Shown here in pieces: positions 30,725-39,321 of a stretch of DNA of 64,000 nucleotides. The position numbers were made by a program, and so were the translations under genes. The stretch's first letter is position 1; every line of letters starts with the position of its first letter. The notes under the pieces are model-generated. The model was given only the letters and a program-made list of their open reading frames with translations, was not told where the DNA came from and did no database searches. The stretch is taken from assembly GCA_018806915.1 (NCBI GenBank), contig JAGKQI010000091.1:186001-250000 (forward strand). Direction: 5' to 3'. The stretch comes from Phytophthora colocasiae (taxonomy: Eukaryota > Oomycota > Peronosporomycetes > Peronosporales > Peronosporaceae).

Positions 30725-33700
30725 TCAATTCAGGGTGATCAGATCGCATCGATCTGCCTCATCGTGGACTTCGATCTCGCTTCCTCGTTGCAGCGCGGCG
30801 CTCGCCAAGCTATCTGCACTCCCATTCCAGTCTATCTTCACATGGACAAGCTCGTGATCTCCCCAATTCCGCAAATGATCCAGCACTTTCTGTTTCAGTA
30901 ACGTCAATCCTGGCGCCTTACAGTCGATCTCGCCCCGGACTTGTCGGATCACCAGGTTCGAATCGCCACAAACGACCAAACGGCGGCGTTCTAACTGTGC
31001 GATCATGCCAAGACCTAGCAAGAGTCCACGGTATTCCGCTTCGTTGACAGTAAGGTTTTCCGCATAATCCGATCTAGCCTTGATCACTTTCCACTCCGGC
31101 AAACTCCACACGATCGCGCTGAAAGCGCCTCCTCCTCGTTTCACGCGTGCCGAACCGTCGAAACTTATGACCCACAACTCCTCATCTGGGTCTACGGTGG
31201 GGATCGGCATCTGGATCCGACGTTTTGGCTCCTTTCGTGGCACGATCGCGATCAGGGCTTCGTCGATCTCCGATCTAGGCGTTATATTAGCAGCGATCGC
31301 CCCCAGTATCTCATCCTCTCCCTTCGTACATTTCGTGATCTCGAGTGTCCATGGAGACAGAAGAGCAGACCATTGTCCCAGACGTCCTTGGAGGCCGGCA
31401 GACTTGAACAGCCAGGCAAGCGTGGAGTGTCGGGTTAGGACCTTGATCCGACGTCCCACCAACAGGGTGTAGTGTAGATCCAAGATCCGAAGTAGAGCCA
31501 ACACCTCCTTTTCGGCAACATTATAGTTCAGCTCGTTCGTCTTCAAGGGTCGGCTGGCAAACGCGACCGGGTGGTAGATCTGGTCGTGTTCCTGCATTAG
31601 TGCAGCGGAAATCGCCCAGTCACTAGCATACACGATCACCACGGGTAACTTCGTCATGTCGAAGTGACGAAGGATCGGGGTGGACGCGATCTTGGTTTTC
31701 AAGGCTGTAAACGCCCTGTGTGCCCTACCCCACCTCTCGTCGCCAGTCTTTAGGCCCAGGTTGGCTCCGATCTCGCTTGAACAGGGTGAAGACATCGCCC
31801 CGAAGTCAGGATCCGGTGTACTATCGCTTCTTTGAGTCGGGATATCTAGTGATCTATCCCGATCCGACTTAAGCGCGACGGGATCTTGGGTGATCGGGTC
31901 CATTCTATCCATGATCTTTCGTAGGTCTGGTCGCTTCTTCAGTTCCGCGAACTCCACTTCACGTAGTTCATACAGGACCGATGCATAGATCGCGTAATCT
32001 TCGATGAACCGACTATAGTAGTTCAAACTTCCTAGGAACGATTGCATAGATCGGAGTGATCCAGGGAATGGTAGATCCGTCAGAGATTTCAAGTCCTTCG
32101 GGTTTGCCTCCAATCCATCGATCGACACTTTGTGTCCGAGATGTTCTACCTTATTCATGCCCCAGAAGCTCTTTGCCACACTGATCGAGAGATTCCATTT
32201 ATCACAGGCCTCCAATAGGTTTTCCACCCGATCGCACATTTGATCCCATGATCCAGCCGTGATCAAGATATCGTCGATGTATGATCTCCGTCCTAGAACC
32301 GACGGGCGACCTGGATCTTCCGGGATCCCTGATTCAAACACATCTGCGGAGTCTTCCGTATTCCCTGACTGGGAGATCTTCAAAAATCCATATAGAGCGT
32401 TGTCCACCAGACGTTGATAGATCTGAGGGGCGTTCTTCAGCCCGAACGGCATACGATTCCACTCGAAAAGGCCAAATGGAGTGATGAAAGCTGAGATCGC
32501 GCGAGCTCGATCGGTCATTGATACGACCCAGAATCCACTCGCCATGTCTAATGAACAATACCACAGAACCTTGTCAAGATCTTCTAACAGGTCATTGATC
32601 AGAGGCATCGGGTAGATCATCAGCCTTGTGAGACCGTTCACCAGCCGATAATCGATGCACAGTCGGATGTCTACACCGTTCTTCTTGATGATCACCACGA
32701 TCGGAGATGCCCATGGCGAGGTCGATGGCCGAATGATATTGGCAGCTAGGAGTCCTTTGATGAGATCCGATACTTTCTCGCGGAACTGTGGCGCCACCTT
32801 TCGGACTCGTTGTGCAATCGGCTTTGCATCCCCCACGTCGATATCACAAATGACGCCCTTAGCCGCCGGAGGAAGTGCGTTTCCTTTCCCGATCAGGAGA
32901 TGTCGCTTCTTCCAAATAATCTGCCGAAGTTTCTCGATCTCCTCCGGGGTAGCCGATCCCGGATTTCCTACTTGTAGATCTTCAATCCTGACCTCTTCAG
33001 TAGTGGAGATCTGGATCTCTGGTACTACTGCGAGATTATCGGCTAGATCTTCGGCCGAAAAATCGCCACTTTCGTGTAAATGGGTCTGATCGGCGTTCTC
33101 GATCCCTTCAAAAGATGTCGGATCCGGTTCATCCGTTGATTGATCACGAAGTCTATCGTCCTTGGCCGTCAGGATCGGGGCGTCCTCAACCGTGGGGCCG
33201 GCGTCAGCGTCGGATACATGTTTGATCTCGATTTGAAAATCTGGTTTTTCTGTTTTTACCTCGATCTCTTCTTCGCATGTCCGATCTGTTCGATCTGGGG
33301 CCTGGTCTGGCAAGCTCTCATTCGTCTCAGTCTCACGATCTGTTCGATCTGGGGCCTGATCTGGCAAGCTCTCATTCGTCTCAGTCTCACCGCCCCTAGC
33401 TTCGCCACTCGGGGTCTTGTCGGAACTGATCGTAATCGTTGGGGTGTCCATGGGATCCTGTTTGGGTTCGAGGAAAGTGACCTTGACTTCGGCTGCGTCG
33501 GTTGAAGGTGATCGAGATTCCAATGTCGATATCGGTGCAGGATCAAGATCGGTCTTGGCCGTCCTACCTCGACGGAGTATAGATCGCGGCGTAGCGTAGG
33601 TCGGCCGTTCGACCGACGGCAAGGGGATCTCCACGGATTCTTGAGGTTCCGGTCTTGCGTCCACAGTCGCTTCTAGAGCTAGATTCTGCCATTCCATGTA

Positions 33701-33742
33701 GCGCCGGGATCCGACCGACTTGATCAAGTACCATTCCGACAT
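30725..33742 (-). CDS. Gyp-B1 reverse transcriptase with two RNase H domains
   Basis: 1005-codon ORF with its own ATG (MSEWYLIKSVGSRRYMEWQ). The first 280 residues are a polar linker that includes two near-identical units (ETETNESLPDQAPDRTDR). Reverse transcriptase: SPIVVIIKKNGVDIRLCIDY, SLDMASGFWVVSM, PFGLKNAPQIYQRL and RRSYIDDILITAGS (YxDD box near 32270). First RNase H: LPVVIVYASDWAISAAL to LVGRRIKVLTRHST. A second, archaeal-type RNase H lies at about 31180-30780: LWVISFDGSARVKRGGGAF, NEAEYRGLLLGLGM, VVCGDSNLVIRQV and DWNGSADSLASAAL hold the Asp/Glu/Asp/Asp set. The first RNase H may then be a connection domain. I recall dual RNase H Gypsy elements from plants (Tat) and oomycetes. Confidence 0.9.
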   Translation of the reverse strand: MSEWYLIKSVGSRRYMEWQNLALEATVDARPEPQESVEIPLPSVERPTYATPRSILRRGRTAKTDLDPAPISTLESRSPSTDAAEVKVTFLEPKQDPMDTPTITISSDKTPSGEARGGETETNESLPDQAPDRTDRETETNESLPDQAPDRTDRTCEEEIEVKTEKPDFQIEIKHVSDADAGPTVEDAPILTAKDDRLRDQSTDEPDPTSFEGIENADQTHLHESGDFSAEDLADNLAVVPEIQISTTEEVRIEDLQVGNPGSATPEEIEKLRQIIWKKRHLLIGKGNALPPAAKGVICDIDVGDAKPIAQRVRKVAPQFREKVSDLIKGLLAANIIRPSTSPWASPIVVIIKKNGVDIRLCIDYRLVNGLTRLMIYPMPLINDLLEDLDKVLWYCSLDMASGFWVVSMTDRARAISAFITPFGLFEWNRMPFGLKNAPQIYQRLVDNALYGFLKISQSGNTEDSADVFESGIPEDPGRPSVLGRRSYIDDILITAGSWDQMCDRVENLLEACDKWNLSISVAKSFWGMNKVEHLGHKVSIDGLEANPKDLKSLTDLPFPGSLRSMQSFLGSLNYYSRFIEDYAIYASVLYELREVEFAELKKRPDLRKIMDRMDPITQDPVALKSDRDRSLDIPTQRSDSTPDPDFGAMSSPCSSEIGANLGLKTGDERWGRAHRAFTALKTKIASTPILRHFDMTKLPVVIVYASDWAISAALMQEHDQIYHPVAFASRPLKTNELNYNVAEKEVLALLRILDLHYTLLVGRRIKVLTRHSTLAWLFKSAGLQGRLGQWSALLSPWTLEITKCTKGEDEILGAIAANITPRSEIDEALIAIVPRKEPKRRIQMPIPTVDPDEELWVISFDGSARVKRGGGAFSAIVWSLPEWKVIKARSDYAENLTVNEAEYRGLLLGLGMIAQLERRRLVVCGDSNLVIRQVRGEIDCKAPGLTLLKQKVLDHLRNWGDHELVHVKIDWNGSADSLASAALQRGSEIEVHDEADRCDLITLN

Positions 33743-34605
33743 GTAATCTGTGATCCAATCGTAAAATCTTCTCGCTCAAATTCGTGATCACTAAGTACCG
33801 AGTTCGACCGGGTCCATCTACCACAGTAGGTACCCATCGGTCGCCTCTGGTCACCCACAATTTCTCCGTAGCCGATAATTTCACTCTCGACGCGGTCTCT
33901 TCGGATGCCCCAACTGGGATATGTAGATCTTCCTCCAATTTTACCGATCTTACCTTCTCCCCGTATAATCTCTTGCGACCACTAAGTGGGATCCCCACTT
34001 CATTAGGTAAGCACATCGATCCCTTCGCTAGGTCCATCCGGACCCCAGCCGGAATCATGAAATCCATACCCAGGATCGCATCTTGTCCGGATAGATCCCC
34101 GATCCAGATGTCGAAAAAGTAGACCAAGTATCCCGCGAGCGTGATCTTGACCCTCGTCCTTCCCTCGGTGGTGTACACATTATCACCGATCCCAACACAT
34201 TCCTGTCTCTGACTAGTGTCAAAGTGGCACCCAACCTTACGAGCAAAGGCGGTATCCAAGATGGATACCTCGGCGCCAGTGTCCAGGAGCAAGATCGCTC
34301 TTTCATGATTGATCTTGCCTGAGATCTTGGCTTGGCGGAACCATTTTCCGGGTGCGTGGTATTTCCAATACCCCCTGGATTCTCCTTCCTTGAGATCCAA
34401 AGCCACTTCCGCACCAGATCGCGAGAACTCATCGACACGGGGAAGACTCGCGATCTTAGCAGTATACGAATGCAACTTACATGTATTACCGCGCAGATCC
34501 GAATTCTCCCTATCTTGATCTCTCGATTTCTTGTTCACATATGCATAGATGCAATACTCAGAACGCTCGGCTCGTACCGGTTTCCAAACCGGCGAGCGTC
34601 CTAGT
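33564..34605 (-). CDS. Gyp-B1 aspartic protease
   Basis: Retropepsin-like frame with AILLLDTGAEVSILDTAFAR (Asp near 34285), VYTTEGRTRVKITLAGYLV as flap side, and SGQDAILGMDFMIPAGV. It overlaps the RT ORF by 179 bases (33564-33742) in another frame; the same overlap and the same MSEWY start exist in B2. Moving from protease to RT would need a +1 shift or reinitiation at the RT ATG. Upstream it overlaps the end of gag. Confidence 0.8.
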
Positions 34606-34825
34606 TTAACATCTTTTCCACCTTCTCGGGAACAATCCGGCATGTCGGGTCGGATCGTACCACTTGCGGATCTGGTTGTAGAATTCCTCCATGGGGCATT
34701 CTCCAGCTTCATGGATCTCCCCACAACCACGGCATGTGTACAGACAGCGATCCATTGGGTGGCCCCTCTTTCCGCACTTATCACAGGTTAGACGTCTCCA
34801 GCAATCCAGATCCGTGTGCTTCCGC
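34606..34825 (-). pseudogene. Gyp-B1 gag, 3' end only
   Basis: The last part of gag: RKHTDLDCWRRLTCDKCGKR, CLYTCRGCGEIHEAGEC and FYNQIRKWYDP. These are the zinc knuckles; the capsid part is missing. The frame is shifted near the end by loss of one G relative to B2 (TTCTCGGGAAC versus TTCTCGGGGAAC). At 34821-34825 it meets the antisense ORF of B2. Confidence 0.85.
34821..34825. other. B1/B2 junction with TCCGC microhomology
   Basis: Intact gag (50600) reads GTGCTTCCGCGATCC and the intact antisense ORF (27130) reads CGCCTCCGCCTCCCC. The junction reads GTGCTTCCGCCTCCCC, sharing TCCGC. It removes the gag 5' part, one whole LTR and the first 450 codons of the antisense ORF. Confidence 0.85.
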
Positions 34826-35093
34826 CTCCCCGGCCGTTCCTCCTTTCTCACGCAAGCGTCCAGCTCGGAGCTCCTCAGCCCCCCGTGATCTAAAACCTGC
34901 GGCTGCCGAAGCTCCCGGATCAACCCAGCCTGTCACACCGACGGTGGTTCCGACCTCGGCAGGATCAGCGGCGAGCCCGCTGGATCTGTTGGCGGATCAA
35001 GCTTCTGGGCAGGCCGGAGGGGAGGAAACCGACGCTCCAGCCCCTAATCCGACCCCGGCATCGACGGATCAGCCCGGATCGCTCCCCGACGAT
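34821..35093 (+). pseudogene. Gyp-B2 antisense ORF, middle piece left of D2
   Basis: Continues the B antisense ORF from the NLS-like segment (SRKRPARSSSAPRDLKPAAA) to PGSLPDD, almost identical to B1. Gyp-D2 interrupts it at 35093; the right part resumes at 43403. The N-terminal coiled coil was lost at the junction. Confidence 0.9.
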
Positions 35094-35553
35094 TGTAATG
35101 GGTCTACCTAGACCTATTAGGTGGCGTACACGTGCGCTTACGTGTATGAGGAAGCGTGCAATTAGAATAGACTTAATTTAAGTATACTTATTTAAATAAG
35201 TATAATTAAATCAAATATAACTAAATTAAACTGCAAAATACCGTAAAATGAGAACTGTTATTGAATTTGGCATAAGCCAATTATGGACCTCCTAAAACTG
35301 TTTGTTATCTATTTCTAAAGGGTCTGCCAACGTGTGGTTGGCAGAAACTCTGCTCAGTGATTGGTAGAAATCCGTTACTTTCTACCAATAATATGCACAA
35401 ATGCACACGAACCACCCAATAATGTGGTTCGCCCATGTATCCTTTGGTGTGTACAGCACACCAAGGTCTGAGGCCCATTTCCAACCTCTAACAGTTATCC
35501 TAACTGTTAGAGTTACAAGTGGTACTACCACTTGTACGTGTAACCCCGTTACA
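35094..35553 (-). repeat. Gyp-D2 3' LTR
   Basis: 460 bp, same as 42943-43402. On the + strand it starts TGTAATGGG and ends CCCCGTTACA. It holds several perfect hairpins: an 11-bp stem at 35360-35389, a 12-bp stem at 35486-35512 and a 9-bp stem at 35514-35536, plus the terminal TGTAAC-CCC-GTTACA. Confidence 0.95.
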
Positions 35554-35654
35554 CCATCCCCCCGTTAAGATTCGACGTATCGGTCTCGATACGTCAATCA
35601 ACAGAACTTGACAAGACCGTCAAGTTCCCGAGAGAAATCCGAGTTCATTTCGCA

Positions 35655-37202
35655 ATGGACTCGCCAACGCCCACGTCTCCGTCCGCTTCTGCGGACGCGC
35701 AAGCCTCACCTGCTGCCTCTGCAGCAGGAACAACGACCTCAGCAGTGCCCACTAGCACTGCTGCTTTCAGTGGTCCGACAGAGAAGCTCTCTGTCACCAA
35801 GTACCATGCTCTCCATAAGGAGAAGCATGAGAAGAAGAAGAAGTCTTCTTCTCTAGCAGAGATTAAAAATCCTGCCGTCCCTCTCAAAGAACTCTTTGGA
35901 GAGGACTACGAAGACATCCTCGACTACGACGAGGATGTTGAGGAGGGGGAGGTTGATGTCAAGGCTCCCGCTCCCGTGTCTTCGTCCGAAGACACGTCAG
36001 ACCCACCCGTGGGATCTCGACGACCTCGTGTTGAGGTCTCGGACGCTTCAAGCTCGAAGCGTCCGCGCAGTGATGATGAAGCGTCCCCCATGTCGAGGGC
36101 GCTCACTGCACCGCGCACTGATCCGCCAGTGCGCACACCATGGATGCCTACTGAGGCAGAAATCCATGACCGGTTCGGTGCTAGTTCACCACCGAACCCG
36201 ATACTGTTGTACTCATGCAACAGTATCAACGACGACGACGTCGCCGCTAAGGTTGTCTTTGAGTCCGAGACTCAAAGACGCGACTACTATATCGGGCTCT
36301 TCCACGAGCTCCGATACTATGCAGCGAAGACGACTTCGCGCAAGAGCAAAGTGCCAGAGTGGCAGGCACTTTGTCAGTCGTGGAACGCCTTTGTTGAAAA
36401 CTTCAACAAAGACCCGAAGGCATATCGCGAGCGCGTTGCTGCGGCTCGCGATCGCTACTACACTTACACTACACGTGGTAAGTGTGAACGCCTCCATGAT
36501 CAGTCCATGGAAGCGGGGATCCCATGTGCCGTTCCCTTTGGCACACCCTGTCCGTGTTGCCCACCCTTGGCAACACGCCTCACCGAAAGTAATCTCCTGG
36601 GGTACACGGTCGTCCGTGTACCCGATCACATCAAGGAACTCCGTGGTCGTATTGTGCAACGCGAAGCTCCGAGTGCTGTGGCTGACCGCAGCACTCCTCG
36701 TGCAGGGTTTAACCCTGCAAGTTATGGTGGGCTTCGTACGCCCTCGCCATTTCCGGAACGTCCTCCATCAGGACGTTCCGCGGCTCCCATGTATCTCGAT
36801 GGGGAGGAAATCCTCTCCAACGAATACGAAAACGAACCCCTTGAGAGTTCGTTCTCTTATGAGCCACGATCCGCTCCACAATCCAGCGGCTCGCTCCACG
36901 CGCGTCGCGCAACGGCGGCGGAGGGGGTGGTAACACTCCCTCCGCATGGTCAACGCTATGACCATGACGATCGTGCCCTGCACGATCGAGTTGCTGCGCT
37001 AGAGCAGACACAGAGCGCTGAGATAGCTGCTCTGAAGCAGGAGGTTCGTGTCCTCCGTGCTGAGGTCTGCGAGGCAGCTCAGACTGCCTCGAACCTCTCG
37101 TCCGGTCTTGGGACGAGAGTGAACCGGTTGATCGACCGTGTCGACGGTCTCGAGAAGGCCTTCCAGGCCTCTCGCACTCCTCAGTCGGACTACCAACCCT
37201 AG
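35655..37202 (+). CDS. Gyp-D2 antisense ORF, 515 residues, intact
   Basis: Uninterrupted from the ATG at 35655, 101 bases inside the 3' LTR, to TAG at 37200-37202, opposite to pol. Layout: 1-45 Ser/Pro/Ala/Thr-rich; 55-66 basic (KEKHEKKKKSSS); 85-100 acidic (DILDYDEDVEEGEVDV); around 115-145 SRRPRVEV and SSSKRPRSDDE, NLS-like; 180-320 a mixed, probably folded part with many aromatic residues (RRDYYIGLFHELRYYA) and a Cys cluster (GTPCPCCPPLATR); 430-500 coiled coil (RVAALEQTQSAEIAALKQEV). No known family comes to mind. Its last 494 bases overlap the integrase-chromodomain end of pol. Nearly every part of its DNA lies in short perfect hairpins. Confidence 0.8.
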   Translation: MDSPTPTSPSASADAQASPAASAAGTTTSAVPTSTAAFSGPTEKLSVTKYHALHKEKHEKKKKSSSLAEIKNPAVPLKELFGEDYEDILDYDEDVEEGEVDVKAPAPVSSSEDTSDPPVGSRRPRVEVSDASSSKRPRSDDEASPMSRALTAPRTDPPVRTPWMPTEAEIHDRFGASSPPNPILLYSCNSINDDDVAAKVVFESETQRRDYYIGLFHELRYYAAKTTSRKSKVPEWQALCQSWNAFVENFNKDPKAYRERVAAARDRYYTYTTRGKCERLHDQSMEAGIPCAVPFGTPCPCCPPLATRLTESNLLGYTVVRVPDHIKELRGRIVQREAPSAVADRSTPRAGFNPASYGGLRTPSPFPERPPSGRSAAPMYLDGEEILSNEYENEPLESSFSYEPRSAPQSSGSLHARRATAAEGVVTLPPHGQRYDHDDRALHDRVAALEQTQSAEIAALKQEVRVLRAEVCEAAQTASNLSSGLGTRVNRLIDRVDGLEKAFQASRTPQSDYQP

Positions 37203-37668
37203 GTAGTCCGTGCTGCACGTACGGCTTCAACCGCCCGACGTAGAAGGTCGGGTGGAGCCTCATGCTGGACGGTATGTCCAGCCGGTACGCGTTACCATGC
37301 CGTTCAAGTACTTTGAACGGCCCAGTAAATCTTGGAGCAAGCTTGCTTGCTCCAAAGTCGAACACTGCATGTTTAGGCAGGTTTTGTGTAGCTAACAAAA
37401 CTAATGAACCCACTTTGAATTCATTTATGTTGCCCCTACCAACATTATCAGCGTTCAGCTTCTGTCGATCGACAGAAGCTGCGATAGCATCCTGGACAAA
37501 CCGTATGACGGCTTGTCTTCGCTGGACAAAGTCTAGCGCACCCGAGCTGAATCCTTTCAGCTTGTCGCCCTTGTCAGCAGCAGGCCCTGCCTGCTCGCTA
37601 TCATCTCTCATGTCTGTGCCCGGCACAGACATCAGCGCGCTCGTTCCTGCTCGAACGAGACGTCGCAC
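36709..37668 (-). CDS. Gyp-D2 integrase C-terminus and chromodomain
   Basis: Open minus frame: FKVGSLVLLATQNLP, APRFTGPFKVLERHGNAYRL (GPF module), LHPTFYVGRLKPYVQHG, a basic and Gln-rich linker, then a chromodomain (SRWIVERIVAHKRT, FRIRWRGFPPHRDTWEP) and a stop at 36709. The linker and chromodomain are encoded on the strand opposite to the coiled coil of the antisense ORF, so about 165 codons are used on both strands. Confidence 0.85.
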   Translation of the reverse strand: MRRLVRAGTSALMSVPGTDMRDDSEQAGPAADKGDKLKGFSSGALDFVQRRQAVIRFVQDAIAASVDRQKLNADNVGRGNINEFKVGSLVLLATQNLPKHAVFDFGASKLAPRFTGPFKVLERHGNAYRLDIPSSMRLHPTFYVGRLKPYVQHGLPRVGSPTEECERPGRPSRDRRHGRSTGSLSSQDRTRGSRQSELPRRPQHGGHEPPASEQLSQRSVSALAQQLDRAGHDRHGHSVDHAEGVLPPPPPPLRDARGASRWIVERIVAHKRTNSQGVRFRIRWRGFPPHRDTWEPRNVLMEDVPEMARAYEAHHNLQG

Positions 37669-39312
37669 GCGTCACCGCAACTGATAGTGTGCTGCTATCG
37701 GTTGTATTCTGCGGTTGTTCGGACGCAACCGTAGATCCTCCCCACTTAAGGAGGAAGCTACCCTGCCGAGCATGCTCGGCAATCGTGGAATGCCTCATGG
37801 CGTTCACGTAGAACGGTGTATGCCCTGTCGAGGCATGCACCGAGTTGTTGATGGCAAACTCTGCCATCGGCAAGCACCTCGCTCAATGCGGGAACGAGTG
37901 AGCGTAGCTCTTCAACGTGTCACCCAGTACACGGTTGACACGTTCAGTCTGTCCGTCCGTCTGCGGATGATCCGCAGTCGACATTGATAACTGTGAACCA
38001 AGAAGTGTAAACACTTCTTGCCAGAACCGCGCTGTGAAGCGTGGATCACGGTCCGACACAATGTCGAGCGGCATGCCATGGTGTTTGAACACCATGTCAA
38101 CAAACAGTCGCGCAGTCTGCGCGGCTGTAACAGTAGCCAGGACGGCAGCAAGATGAACCATCTTGCTGAATCCAGTCCACAAAGACCACGATGCCCGTCA
38201 CTCCGCTTGCTGTCAGGCGGAAGGCCGAAGACAAAGTCCATGGACATGGACTGCCAACACTCCGACGGAGTCGGTAGTGATTGGAAGAGGAGCCTGCGAG
38301 AACTGCGCAGGCTTCACGCGTTGACAAACCTCGCAAGCACGTACGTACTTGCGCACCCACTGTACTGGTGGTGCCAGTAGAAGTCACGCGTGAGAAGAGT
38401 GTATGTCTTCTCACGACCCGGATGCCCTGCCGTGGGGGCATCGTGATACTCGAACATGATCCTCAACCGGAGGTCGCGATCATTCGGAACGACAATGCGA
38501 TCCGCATTGTCGTCGACTACACTGTACAACAGTAGGCCTTCGTGTACACGATAGCGGTGTACACGAGCTCGAAGATGAGGGGTTAGCTTCCGACGTGCCA
38601 CGTCGGAAGGTGCTGCGAGGAACTCCAGCAGCCCCTTCGCGTCTGCATCCCTTGCATACGCGTTCTTCACGTCGTCAATCAACGTTGACGACGGCACGCA
38701 TTTGTCCTCACGACGCCAACTGCGTTGGCGTCGACCAAATCTCCGCATAGTCAGGTCGACGCGATAACGCGTCGGCCACTACGTTGAGTCTTCCGGGTTT
38801 GTACTCCACCCGGAAGTTGTACTCCGCGAAGAAGGACAACCATCTCGCCATACGTTGCGAGATGTGCGGCGACAATCGCCGTACGCAATGATGCGTGGTC
38901 TGTATAGACCACGAACGGTCTACTCCCAAGTAGATACACTCGGAACTTTGCGAGTGCATACTTCATGGCAAGGAGGCTCCTTGTCATGTACGGGATAGTT
39001 ACGCTCAGCTGGCTTCAGCTGACGCGATTGATAGTAGACTACACGATCACGCCCTTCGTGATCGTGTTGCATCAATGCACATCCGATTGCAAAGTCGGAT
39101 GCATCGCAATAACTACGTGGAATGGACGATCTTGGTCCGCCACGGCCAAGATCGGCGCTTCCAGTCAAGCCCTGCTTGACTGCACCGAATGCATCCTCGC
39201 ACTCGGTCGTCCAAATCCACTCAGCTTCTTTCTTAAGAAGCTGTGACAACAGGCGAATCTTGCCCGCATAGTTGTCCACGTACTTGCACACAAGTACGTG
39301 GCAGAAGCCCAA
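37669..39312 (-). pseudogene. Gyp-D2 RNase H and integrase core, frameshifted
   Basis: Pieces in several frames. RNase H: RVVYYQSRQLKPAERNYPVH, RPFVVYTDHASLRTA, RVEYKPGRLNVVADALSRR. Integrase: HDAPTAGHPGREKTY, SMDFVFGLPPDS, GMPLDIVSDRDPRFTARFW, STADHPQTDGQTERVNRVLG, EFAINNSVHASTGHTPFYV. Frame changes occur near 38960, 38740, 38350, 38190 and 37880. D,D,E residues are present but the chain is broken. Confidence 0.85.
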
Positions 39313-39321
39313 GGAACTGCC

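Noticed and set aside
32655..33089. + strand frame opposite the B1 reverse transcriptase
   Set aside because: Shadow frame; the opposite strand encodes conserved RT blocks.
36041..36064. Transcription terminators at the many hairpins of D2
   Set aside because: The hairpins lie inside coding frames, lack T-runs, occur every 30-80 bases, and the organism is eukaryotic.
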